Shown piece after piece: positions 26,303-34,743 of a stretch of DNA of 64,000 nucleotides. Numbering within the stretch: the stretch's first letter is position 1; each line of letters opens with the position of its first letter. The position numbers were made by a program, and so were the translations under genes. A model generated the notes under the pieces. The model was given only the letters and a program-made list of their open reading frames with translations. It was not told where the DNA came from and searched no databases. Source of the DNA: Myroides sp. JBRI-B21084 (GTDB lineage: Bacteria; Bacteroidota; Bacteroidia; Flavobacteriales; Flavobacteriaceae). The stretch is from assembly GCF_030545015.1 (NCBI RefSeq), contig NZ_CP120653.1:2294001-2358000 (forward strand), given 5' to 3'.

Positions 26303-28006
26303 CTATGCATTTATTTCTACAAACTTAGTTTCGTCTTCGGTAACAACTTTCGTTAAATTGTATTGCGTTAATGCTTTCATAGCTTTATCCCACTTTTTAC
26401 CGCTTAATGCAGCTTGTTCTTTTAAAGTAGTTAAAGGCATTTTATTTTCGTTTTTCTCTAAAATAGCAACAATTATTTTTTCGTCATCGCTTAATTCGAA
26501 AGCTGGTGCTGCTTTTTCTGGTCGCATTTGCGGGAAAAACAATACTTCTTGTATAGAAGGATTGTTCGTTAAAAACATAATTAATCGGTCCATACCAATA
26601 CCTAAACCACCTGTTGGAGGCATACCAAACTCTAAGGCACGTAAAAAGTCTTCATCAATAAATTGACCAGCTTCATCGTCGCCTTTTTCAGATAATTTTA
26701 ATTGTTCTTCAAAACGTTCGCGTTGATCAATAGGGTCGTTCAATTCAGAATATGAATTAGCTATTTCTTTACCACAAACCATTAATTCAAAACGTTCTGT
26801 TAATTCAGGATTGTTGCGGTGCTCTTTAGTTAAAGGCGACATTTCTTTTGGATAATCGGTAATAAATGTAGGCTGTATGTAATTACCTTCACATTTTTCG
26901 CCAAAAATCTCATCAATTAATTTGCCTTTACCCATGGTGTCATCAACAGCAATTCCCATGTTTTTAGCAGCTTCGCGAATTTCGTCTTCCGTTTTTCCAT
27001 CTATGTCAAAACCAGTAAAATCAATAATAGCTTGGCGCATAGTTACACGCTTATAAGGTGCTTTAAAATTAATTTTATGTTCGCCAAAAGTTGCTTCGCT
27101 GGTGCCGTTTACTGCAATTGCACAATGTTCTAACAATTGTTCAGTAAATTCCATCATCCAATTATAGTCTTTGTAAGCTACGTATATTTCCATAGCGGTA
27201 AACTCAGGGTTATGGGTTCTGTCCATCCCTTCGTTACGGAAGTTTTTAGAAAATTCGTATACTCCTTCAAAACCACCAACAATTAAACGTTTTAAATATA
27301 ATTCGTTAGCAATACGCATGTATAAAGGAATGTCTAACGCATTGTGATGCGTAATAAACGGACGCGCCGCAGCACCACCTGGAATAGATTGTAAAACGGG
27401 TGTGTCAACTTCTAAATACCCGCGGTCGTTAAAAAACGAACGCATGGCATTGTATAATTTGGTGCGTTTTATAAAAATTTCTTTGTTAAGTGGATTTACA
27501 ATTAAATCAACATAACGCATACGGTAACGTAATTCAGGATCGGTAAATGCATCAAAAACATTGCCTTGTTCGTCGGTTTTTGGCAACGGTAACGGGCGTA
27601 AAGTTTTAGATAAAATCGAGAATTTTTCAACACGAATACATTTAGCACCTACTTGTGTTGTAAACAATTCTCCTTCAACACCAATAAAATCGCCTAAATC
27701 GGTTAATTTTTTGAAAACAGTATTGTAAAGTGTTTTGTCTTCTTCAGTACAAATTACATCACGGTTTAAATACAATTGAATTCTGCCTTCTTGGTCTTGA
27801 ATTTCGGCAAAACTAGCTTTTCCTTGATCGCGAACACTCATTAATCTACCGGCAGTTACAACCTTCTTACCTTCTTCAAAAGTTTCCTTGATCTGCTTCG
27901 ATGTATGATCTACCGGAAACAAATTAGCGGGATAAGGATTGATACCAAGCTCACGTAACTTGCTCAATTTTTCTCTTCTGATGATTTCTTGTTCTGAAAG
28001 TTGCAT
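26303..28006 (-). CDS. lysS: lysyl-tRNA synthetase, class II
   Basis: Charges tRNA-Lys. N-terminal OB-fold anticodon-binding domain (to about residue 170) is followed by the class II core with FKRTKLYNAMRSFFNDRGYLEVDTP, motif 2 RNEGMDRTHNPEFTAMEIY and motif 3 GLGIGMDRLIM. Beyond the usual end of the core (VLFFPQMRPE, about 500) there are 60 or so extra residues that look like a small helical winged-helix domain (DDEKIIVAILEKNENKMPLT, then a basic helix). That extension is seen in flavobacterial LysRS as far as I know. 567 residues; divergent from lipB. Confidence 0.96.
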   Translation of the reverse strand: MQLSEQEIIRREKLSKLRELGINPYPANLFPVDHTSKQIKETFEEGKKVVTAGRLMSVRDQGKASFAEIQDQEGRIQLYLNRDVICTEEDKTLYNTVFKKLTDLGDFIGVEGELFTTQVGAKCIRVEKFSILSKTLRPLPLPKTDEQGNVFDAFTDPELRYRMRYVDLIVNPLNKEIFIKRTKLYNAMRSFFNDRGYLEVDTPVLQSIPGGAAARPFITHHNALDIPLYMRIANELYLKRLIVGGFEGVYEFSKNFRNEGMDRTHNPEFTAMEIYVAYKDYNWMMEFTEQLLEHCAIAVNGTSEATFGEHKINFKAPYKRVTMRQAIIDFTGFDIDGKTEDEIREAAKNMGIAVDDTMGKGKLIDEIFGEKCEGNYIQPTFITDYPKEMSPLTKEHRNNPELTERFELMVCGKEIANSYSELNDPIDQRERFEEQLKLSEKGDDEAGQFIDEDFLRALEFGMPPTGGLGIGMDRLIMFLTNNPSIQEVLFFPQMRPEKAAPAFELSDDEKIIVAILEKNENKMPLTTLKEQAALSGKKWDKAMKALTQYNLTKVVTEDETKFVEINA

Positions 28007-28034
28007 AAAATTTAAAATTTCTGTATTTAACCTG

Positions 28035-28042
28035 CAAAATTA
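28035..28042 (-). promoter_or_regulatory. possible -7 box for lysS
   Basis: TAATTTTG on the minus strand, fitting TAnnTTTG, about 30 bases before the lysS start. -33 element not found. Confidence 0.4.
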
Positions 28043-28110
28043 ATTATTTTTTAATTTTTGATGCTAATTTCTTTGAATATTTTTTAAGACATTAGTTTAT
28101 TTAATTTGCT

Positions 28111-28118
28111 TAAATTTG
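28111..28118 (+). promoter_or_regulatory. possible -7 box for lipB
   Basis: TAAATTTG, fitting TAnnTTTG, 16 bases before the lipB ATG. Confidence 0.45.
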
Positions 28119-28134
28119 AATAAATTTTATTGAG

Positions 28135-28839
28135 ATGAATAAGAATGTTCAAATTCAGGATTTAGGTTTTAAAGATTACAAAGAAACATGGGATTATCAA
28201 GAAACATTGTTTCAGGGTATTTTAGACCTAAAATCACAAAACCGAAAAAACGAACCAAATATACAGCAAACTCCTAATTACTTGCTTTTTGTAGAACATC
28301 CGCATGTTTATACATTAGGAAAAAGTGGTGATTTGCAAAATTTGCTTTTGAATAACGAGCAATTAGCTGCCAAAGAAGCTACCTTTTATAAAATAAACCG
28401 CGGAGGCGATATTACTTATCACGGACCAGGACAAGTGGTTGGGTATCCTATTTTAGATTTGGATAATTTTTTTACCGATATTCATAAATATTTACGCTTT
28501 TTAGAAGAAGTAATTATTAAAACCATAGCCGATTACGGTTTAAAAGGGGAACGTAGCGAAGGCGAAACAGGTGTTTGGTTAGATGTTGGTACCCCATTTG
28601 CGCGTAAAATTTGCGCTATGGGTGTGCGTGCATCGCGTTGGGTTACTATGCACGGTTTTGCTTTAAACGTAAATACCAATTTAGGATATTTTGATCATAT
28701 AATTCCGTGTGGTATAAAAGGTAAAGCAGTTGCCTCGTTAAATGTAGAATTAGGTGTTGAAAATGTAAATGAAGATGAAGTAAAACAAAAAATACTACAT
28801 TATTTTAAAGAGCTTTTTGAAGCAGAATTTATTAAGTAA
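28135..28839 (+). CDS. lipB: lipoyl(octanoyl) transferase LipB
   Basis: Transfers octanoyl from acyl carrier protein to lipoate-dependent enzymes. Recognised by the HPHVYTLGKSG region (substrate His), the RGGDITYHGPGQ motif and the catalytic GIKGKAVASL with the conserved Lys following PCG. 234 residues, usual length. Its stop codon lies within a 40-base perfect palindrome that separates it from the convergent rnhB gene. Confidence 0.95.
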   Translation: MNKNVQIQDLGFKDYKETWDYQETLFQGILDLKSQNRKNEPNIQQTPNYLLFVEHPHVYTLGKSGDLQNLLLNNEQLAAKEATFYKINRGGDITYHGPGQVVGYPILDLDNFFTDIHKYLRFLEEVIIKTIADYGLKGERSEGETGVWLDVGTPFARKICAMGVRASRWVTMHGFALNVNTNLGYFDHIIPCGIKGKAVASLNVELGVENVNEDEVKQKILHYFKELFEAEFIK

Positions 28840-28876
28840 TATAATAAGGAGTGAAATTTCACTCCTTATTATATTA
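28837..28876. terminator. 40-base perfect palindrome between lipB and rnhB
   Basis: Left arm 28837-28856 begins at the lipB stop and contains AAGGAGTGAAA; right arm 28857-28876 is its exact reverse complement, with no spacer. Functions as a bidirectional terminator between convergent genes; on each side the tail is AT-rich rather than a clean T run. The perfect dyad also makes it a candidate cruciform or protein site. Confidence 0.65.
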
Positions 28877-28878
28877 TA

Positions 28879-29478
28879 TCAAATATCTAAACGTAGTTGT
28901 TCAGGTAATAATTTAAATGATTTTCGGTGGTATTTACATGGGCCATATTCTAAAATAGCTTCGCGGTGTTTTTTAGTTGGATACCCCATGTTTTTGTCCC
29001 AACCATACATAGGAAATTCTTCGTGCAAGCGTAACATGTATTCATCGCGATACGTTTTTGCTAAAATAGATGCAGCAGCAATACTCAAATATTTACTATC
29101 ACCTTTAACAATGGTTTGGTGCGGAATAGAATCGTACGGTTTAAACTTATTGCCGTCAACAATAATAAAATCGGGCTTAAACGATAATTGCGAAATAGCT
29201 AGGTGCATTGCTTTAATTGATGCGTTTAAAATGTTTATTTCGTCAATAACGGTTTCGGATACATGTGCAATGCTAAATAAATTGCTGTGTGATTCAATAA
29301 AAGATCTTAAATTGTTTCTTGAATGAATGGATAGTTTTTTAGAATCGTTAATTAAATCGTTCTCTAAAGTGGGGGTGATTAGTATAGCAGCAGCAGTAAC
29401 TGGCCCAGCTAAACAACCACGGCCAGCCTCGTCTGTGCCAACTTCAAATTCTAAGTTACTATAAGTTTTTAATAACAT
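28879..29478 (-). CDS. rnhB: ribonuclease HII
   Basis: Removes RNA from RNA-DNA hybrids. The DEAGRG catalytic motif is at residues 16-21 ([18 protein letters not shown]), with DSKKLS near 46 and FIIVDGNKF further on. The C-terminal region has [17 protein letters not shown] and [12 protein letters not shown]. 199 residues. Convergent with lipB, divergent from the S8 protease gene. Confidence 0.95.
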   Translation of the reverse strand: MLLKTYSNLEFEVGTDEAGRGCLAGPVTAAAILITPTLENDLINDSKKLSIHSRNNLRSFIESHSNLFSIAHVSETVIDEINILNASIKAMHLAISQLSFKPDFIIVDGNKFKPYDSIPHQTIVKGDSKYLSIAAASILAKTYRDEYMLRLHEEFPMYGWDKNMGYPTKKHREAILEYGPCKYHRKSFKLLPEQLRLDI

Positions 29479-29538
29479 AACAAAATGTTAAATATTGTAA
29501 TAATTTGATAAAAATGAAAAGATTACAACAAAAATACA

Positions 29539-29546
29539 TAAATTTG
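29539..29546 (+). promoter_or_regulatory. possible -7 box for the S8 protease
   Basis: TAAATTTG, a TAnnTTTG match, 36 bases before the ATG at 29582. An inverted repeat (TTGTAA-N5-TTACAA at 29550-29566) lies between it and the gene. Confidence 0.45.
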
Positions 29547-29549
29547 ATA

Positions 29550-29566
29550 TTGTAAACATATTACAA
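29550..29566. repeat. inverted repeat TTGTAA-N5-TTACAA upstream of the S8 protease
   Basis: Palindrome just downstream of the likely -7 box. Same half-site as the palindromes at 14557 and 18033 but with a different centre spacing, so a shared regulator is only a guess. Confidence 0.35.
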
Positions 29567-29581
29567 ATAATTTAAGTAAAA

Positions 29582-31570
29582 ATGAAAAATAAAATTACCA
29601 AGTTGTTTTTGGCTTTGTTGGCACTTACTGCGTCAAACAATCTACATGCGCAAGATCAACCAATGCCAGATTACGTACGTAATGCAACAAACATTGAATT
29701 CTTAACTCAATTTGCAAAAGAAAAAAGTTTAGAATACGAAACAAATTACAATAAAGCGGTTGAAATGGCGCGCGCGCAAAATATGCCTATTTCAGGATAT
29801 AATGAAGGTCGTTACTTTTCATTAGTAGGATATGATCAGGAAACAGGAAAATTAAAATACTATACTACAACAAATAATTCAGCAACAAAAAGTTCGTTAC
29901 AAACAGCAAATGCTAAATCGTTACATGCAAACGGAATTACTGGGGCAGGTATGAAAGTAGGTGTTTGGGATGGTGGTGTTGGTTTACCCAATCACTTAGC
30001 TTTTTCTGGAGGTAGATATATTGTTAAAGATAATAATACCGGTACAATAGAACATGCGGCTCACGTTGCTGGTACAGTTGCTGGTGGTTTATGGACAGAT
30101 GCAACAACGTTAGGTTTTTCGTACGACTCACAGGTATATGCGTATAACTGGGGGAATGATACTGCTGAAATGACAGCTGCTGCTACTGCTCAAGTAAATC
30201 CTATTTATGTATCAAACCACTCATATGGTTTAGATTTTGCAGGTTCAGGTGCGCCGGTTTCTATTTTCGGACAGTACAATGCGCAATCTCGTGATGCAGA
30301 TTTATTAGCAAACAATGCTCCGTATTATACTATGGTTCATTCAGCAGGTAACGACAGAAATAATAATTTTAACCCAGGTAAAATTGCAGGAAAAGATTTA
30401 TTAAGTAATGAGAAAACTGCTAAGAATGTAGTGGTGGTTGCGGCTACACAAGGGACAGATGATTATGCTGGTATCACAGGAGTAGCATCGGTAACTTCAG
30501 TGGGCGGAGTACCTCCGTTCATTTCAAGTTTTAGTAACTATGGTCCAACCGATGATTTTAGAATAAAACCAGATATTTCAGCAAAAGGAGTAGGAGTTAA
30601 ATCAATTTCTAATACAAGTGTATCTTCAGTTGAAACCCTAGACGGAACGTCTATGGCGGCGCCTGCTGTTACAGGAGTGTTTAATTTATGGCAAGGGTAC
30701 CACAATCAAATTTTCACAAAATACATGAGATCGGCTTCAGTGCGTGCGTTAATGGCGCATACAGCTCGTGAAACAGGTCCGGCTGCTGGTCCAGATTTTA
30801 TGTTTGGTTGGGGATTGATAGATGCAGCTAAAGGTGTAGAGATTATGGATGAAGCATTAGCGGGTACAAGTTTGTTTAAAGAATTTGAAATTACACAAGG
30901 AACTGGTTTTGAATACAGTTTTCCTTATAATGCTGCTGAACCATTAGTGGTTACAATTGCGTGGAATGACCCGGCAGGTACTGTTACTTCACAAGCAGAT
31001 TTAGATTTGAAAAAGTTAGTAAACGATTTAGATTTGCGTCTTGTAAATACAGATACTAACCAAACGTATTATCCTTGGTCTTTAACACGCAGTTGGTCAG
31101 TTGCTCCAACATCATCGCAAATTGCTGTTCGTAACGTAGATAACATACGTGATAATATTGAAAAAATTGAGCCACAAAATGCAATTGCTGGAAACTACAA
31201 AATTATAGTTACGCACAAAGGTACTTTACAAGGGGGTAGACAAGCTTATTCATTAATAGTTTCAGGAGCAGGTGGAATAATGCCAGTTACAGACGGAGCT
31301 GTTTCAGTAGAAAATCAGGTGTTGAATAATTTAACTATTTATCCAAACCCAGTTGATACAAACCTTACTATTAGTGGTGATTTAGCAAGTATTGGTGCAG
31401 CTAATGTACAGATATTTGACCTAGCTGGTAAAAAAGTTAAAGACTTAAACTTAGAGTTTACAAATTCAAACAATACATCAATTGATGTTTCAAGTTTAAA
31501 TTCAGGTGCGTATATTTTATCAATCGAGAAAAACAACGCAAAACAAAGCTATAAGTTTATTAAAAAATAA
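29582..31570 (+). CDS. secreted S8 (subtilisin-type) serine protease with T9SS sorting domain
   Basis: Signal peptide to about residue 23 (LHAQD), then a subtilase catalytic domain with D130 (GVWDGGVG), H161 (HAAHVAGT) and S357 (DGTSMAAP). The usual HGTHVAGT reads HAAHVAGT; the catalytic His is the second. Central residues about 430-560 form a beta-sandwich after the catalytic part (QGTGFEYSFPYNAAEP onward). The C-terminal 80 residues form a type A T9SS sorting domain (IYPNPV near 587, ending SYKFIKK), so it should be exported through the T9SS and cleaved or anchored at the surface. 662 residues. A strong terminator follows. Confidence 0.93.
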   Translation: MKNKITKLFLALLALTASNNLHAQDQPMPDYVRNATNIEFLTQFAKEKSLEYETNYNKAVEMARAQNMPISGYNEGRYFSLVGYDQETGKLKYYTTTNNSATKSSLQTANAKSLHANGITGAGMKVGVWDGGVGLPNHLAFSGGRYIVKDNNTGTIEHAAHVAGTVAGGLWTDATTLGFSYDSQVYAYNWGNDTAEMTAAATAQVNPIYVSNHSYGLDFAGSGAPVSIFGQYNAQSRDADLLANNAPYYTMVHSAGNDRNNNFNPGKIAGKDLLSNEKTAKNVVVVAATQGTDDYAGITGVASVTSVGGVPPFISSFSNYGPTDDFRIKPDISAKGVGVKSISNTSVSSVETLDGTSMAAPAVTGVFNLWQGYHNQIFTKYMRSASVRALMAHTARETGPAAGPDFMFGWGLIDAAKGVEIMDEALAGTSLFKEFEITQGTGFEYSFPYNAAEPLVVTIAWNDPAGTVTSQADLDLKKLVNDLDLRLVNTDTNQTYYPWSLTRSWSVAPTSSQIAVRNVDNIRDNIEKIEPQNAIAGNYKIIVTHKGTLQGGRQAYSLIVSGAGGIMPVTDGAVSVENQVLNNLTIYPNPVDTNLTISGDLASIGAANVQIFDLAGKKVKDLNLEFTNSNNTSIDVSSLNSGAYILSIEKNNAKQSYKFIKK

Positions 31571-31594
31571 AAAAATACATATTTGAAAATTTTT

Positions 31595-31625
31595 AAGAGA
31601 ATTGTTCGTTCAATTCTCTTTTTTT
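31595..31625 (+). terminator. terminator after the S8 protease gene
   Basis: AAGAGAATTG and CAATTCTCTT around TTCGTT with a T run. Confidence 0.88.
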
Positions 31626-31637
31626 GTATGTTAAAAA

Positions 31638-31668
31638 TTTGTTATTATATAAAAAAGGTTTAGTTTTG
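31638..31668 (+). promoter_or_regulatory. complete Bacteroidota promoter for susC
   Basis: -33 TTTG (31638-31641), 19-base spacer and -7 TAGTTTTG (31661-31668), a textbook fit, 28 bases before the ATG. Confidence 0.7.
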
Positions 31669-31696
31669 TACTTAAACTAATTCAAATTAAATTAAT

Positions 31697-34600
31697 ATGA
31701 GATCAAAGTTTACTTGGTTTTTAACTCTGTTCTTTGCTTTAATGATGCAAGTAGGTTTTGCACAAAAGCAAGTAACTGGAGTTGTAAGAACACAAGACGG
31801 TGACCCAATACCAGGGGCAACCGTTATGTTAGTTGGTACAAAGTTAGGTACCGATACTGATACTGATGGTAAGTATACATTAAATTTAAAAAAAGGGGAT
31901 AAAATCCAAGTAAATTACGAAGGTTTTAAACCTGCAACAGTTACTGTTTCAGATTCAAACGTGTTAAATGTAACATTAGTAGAACAAGACATTACTGAAT
32001 TGACAGAAATTGTAATGGATACTTATAGAACCACTACAAAAGAAGAAAGTACAACATCAGTTTCTTCTGTAACTTCTAAAACTATTGAAGGACGTCCAAA
32101 CGCTTCAATTATTCAAACATTACAAGGACAAGTTCCTGGTTTGAATATCATGACAGGTTCAGGGCAACCAGGTGCAACCAGCCGTGTAACTTTACGAGGT
32201 TTAGGTTCTATCAATGGTAATACAGAGCCTTTGTATGTAATTGATGGTGTACCAATGTCTTCAAGTCGTTTCCGTTCATTGAACCCTAATGAAATTGACC
32301 GTGTTGACATTCTTAAAGATGCGGGTGCAACTGCAATTTATGGTAACCGTGGTGCAAATGGTGTAATTGTAATTACTACTAAAAGAGGTTCTTTTGAATC
32401 AGATTTAAGTATTAGATACATTGGTACAACAGGTGTTTCTTCTATCCAAAAAAATCAATACAACTTAATGAATACAGCTGAGTATGATGATTTCGTTCGT
32501 ACAGCTAGAACATTCTACCCGGGTATTGGTTCTAATTTAACAAATGCTCAAAAAGCAATTGATACAAAATGGACAGACGTTTTCTTTAACGATGCAATTA
32601 GCCAGTCTCACACTGTAACATTTGGTGCTGGTTCTAAAAACCTTTCTACTTTTACTTCTGTTGGTTATTCAGAATTTGGTGGAACTTTAAAAGGTACCGA
32701 TTTAAAACGTTTTAATATACGTACTAATTTAGATGGTAAAAATGGCTCAGGAAGATTAACTTATGGTACTACTTTCAATGCGAATTATTCTAAATCTAAT
32801 ATGGAGAATTCTGCAGGTACAAGTGGTGTAAACCAAAACTACTTCTTAGGTGCTTTCCAAGCATTACCTTATTTAACACCAAATAGCTACACAAATGGTT
32901 TAGATTTGTATAACGGTTATTTAGGTGGTACAATTGGTATTGCAAATGGGATGCCTTTATTCTTGTTAGACAAAATGAATACTACAGGTTTTGGTCAAGA
33001 CGAAATGAAAGTATTGGTTAATGGAAACATTGGTTATAAATTAAACGATCATTTAAAATTATCAAACCAAACAGGTGTTGATTACCAAACAATCAACCAA
33101 AACAGTTGGGTACGTTACGATGCTTTTAACGAATATTTATTTGCAGCATCAGGTCAAAACTACCGTGGATCGGTTACAGATATTTTTGAACGTCGTATGA
33201 TTTTTAATACAAATACAAACTTACGTTACGAAAATACTTTTAATGAAAAACATAAAGTTTCTGCAGGCGCATTCTTAGAATATGTTAAAGCACACTTTAG
33301 ATCAAGTAGTATTAGTAAAGACGGTTTCGATCCAATTTTCTGGACTGATGGTGGTTACACAGGTTGGATTGGAAGTGCAGAAAACTATCAATTATACGCG
33401 CCATCTGCTTCATTATCTAGAAGTGATGCTGGTTTATTCTCATATTTTGCAACGGCTACTTATGATTATGACAAGCGTTTTGGTTTAGATGCTACGGTAC
33501 GTCGTGATGCTTCTTTCCGTTTCATCGATGACAATCGTTGGGGTACTTTCTGGTCAGTTTCAGGTCGTTGGAATATCGATAACGAAAAATTCATGGAAGA
33601 ATCAGCTTTTAATACATTAAAATTAAGAGGGTCTTACGGTACAGCGGGTAACCAAGATGTCGCAAATACTGGTTTATTTGGTGGTGCTCATTTATATGAT
33701 ACACGTTACGGTTCAGGTGTTGGTTATAACGCTGAAACTGGTTTAGCACTTACAGGTTTACCAAACAGAACTTTACAATGGGAGGTAATTACACAAGCTA
33801 ACGTAGGTGTTGATTTTGGTGTATGGAACGACCGTTTAAGAGGTAGTGTAGATGTTTATAGAAAACAAACGGATGATTTATATTTAAGTACACCAATTTC
33901 TGCAATCAATGGATCATCTGCTATTAATGCAAATTTTGGTTCAATGAAAAACGAAGGTGTAGAATTAAACATTGCTGGTGATATCATCCGTGATGAGGAT
34001 ACTCGTTTAACATTAAGATTAGTAGGTGCATACAACAAAAATACAGTGTTAGATATTCCTACAGAAGATGGAACTTTCTGGAGCGGTGGTTTAACTGGTT
34101 ACCGCGAAGGACACATGGTTGGTGAGTTCTTTATGGCTGAGTATTTAGGAATTAATCCAGATAACGGAAATATGATGTTCCGTAGTAAAGACGGTGGTGT
34201 AACTGAAAACCCTACTGATGGTGATTATAAATGGTTAAATAAATCTTCTATGCCAGTTTATCAAGGTGGATTTGGTTTAGATTTTGAGCACAAAGGTTGG
34301 TTTGTAACTGCAGACTTTACATATGCTTTAGATGCTTGGAGATATGATAATGATTACTATTTCTATACAATCCCTACATTTATTAAACAAAACAACTTGT
34401 CTAACGACTTAAGAGATTACTGGACTCCACAAAACAGAGATGCACGTTTCCCTGCTTTAACAGGTTCTAACTTCTCTTATGCAGGTGATTCTGATTTCTA
34501 TTTACAAGATGCATCTTACGTAAGATTAAGATATTTAACTTTAGGTTATAACTTTAAGAAAAAAGATATTGACTTTATGAAATTATCTGGATTAAGAGTT

Positions 34601-34732
34601 TACGGACAAGCTGAAAATTTACATACTTGGACAAAATGGAGAGGTTGGGATGCTGAAAGTTCAAGATCAATTGATTTTGGTCAATATCCAACTCCAAGAA
34701 CTATTTCATTTGGTGTAGAAGTTCAATTTTAA
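31697..34732 (+). CDS. SusC/RagA-family TonB-dependent outer-membrane transporter
   Basis: Outer-membrane importer that works with the SusD protein to take up large nutrients. Signal peptide (about 1-22), then the carboxypeptidase-like domain with VTGVVRTQDGDPIPGATV, the TonB-box region and the plug domain with the SusC signature PGATSRVTLRGLGSINGNTEPL (positions about 155-180) and GATAIYGNRGANGVI. A long beta-barrel follows to the terminal aromatic signal SFGVEVQF. 1011 residues, complete. The susD gene begins 11 bases later. No glycan-degrading enzymes are in the neighbourhood, so the cargo may be peptides, but this is inference. Confidence 0.96.
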   Translation: MRSKFTWFLTLFFALMMQVGFAQKQVTGVVRTQDGDPIPGATVMLVGTKLGTDTDTDGKYTLNLKKGDKIQVNYEGFKPATVTVSDSNVLNVTLVEQDITELTEIVMDTYRTTTKEESTTSVSSVTSKTIEGRPNASIIQTLQGQVPGLNIMTGSGQPGATSRVTLRGLGSINGNTEPLYVIDGVPMSSSRFRSLNPNEIDRVDILKDAGATAIYGNRGANGVIVITTKRGSFESDLSIRYIGTTGVSSIQKNQYNLMNTAEYDDFVRTARTFYPGIGSNLTNAQKAIDTKWTDVFFNDAISQSHTVTFGAGSKNLSTFTSVGYSEFGGTLKGTDLKRFNIRTNLDGKNGSGRLTYGTTFNANYSKSNMENSAGTSGVNQNYFLGAFQALPYLTPNSYTNGLDLYNGYLGGTIGIANGMPLFLLDKMNTTGFGQDEMKVLVNGNIGYKLNDHLKLSNQTGVDYQTINQNSWVRYDAFNEYLFAASGQNYRGSVTDIFERRMIFNTNTNLRYENTFNEKHKVSAGAFLEYVKAHFRSSSISKDGFDPIFWTDGGYTGWIGSAENYQLYAPSASLSRSDAGLFSYFATATYDYDKRFGLDATVRRDASFRFIDDNRWGTFWSVSGRWNIDNEKFMEESAFNTLKLRGSYGTAGNQDVANTGLFGGAHLYDTRYGSGVGYNAETGLALTGLPNRTLQWEVITQANVGVDFGVWNDRLRGSVDVYRKQTDDLYLSTPISAINGSSAINANFGSMKNEGVELNIAGDIIRDEDTRLTLRLVGAYNKNTVLDIPTEDGTFWSGGLTGYREGHMVGEFFMAEYLGINPDNGNMMFRSKDGGVTENPTDGDYKWLNKSSMPVYQGGFGLDFEHKGWFVTADFTYALDAWRYDNDYYFYTIPTFIKQNNLSNDLRDYWTPQNRDARFPALTGSNFSYAGDSDFYLQDASYVRLRYLTLGYNFKKKDIDFMKLSGLRVYGQAENLHTWTKWRGWDAESSRSIDFGQYPTPRTISFGVEVQF

Positions 34733-34743
34733 TTAAAAAAACT

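Noticed and set aside
28817..29326. 169-codon plus-strand frame over rnhB
   Set aside because: It is antisense to a clear RNase HII gene, begins inside the end of lipB and its translation resembles no protein family.
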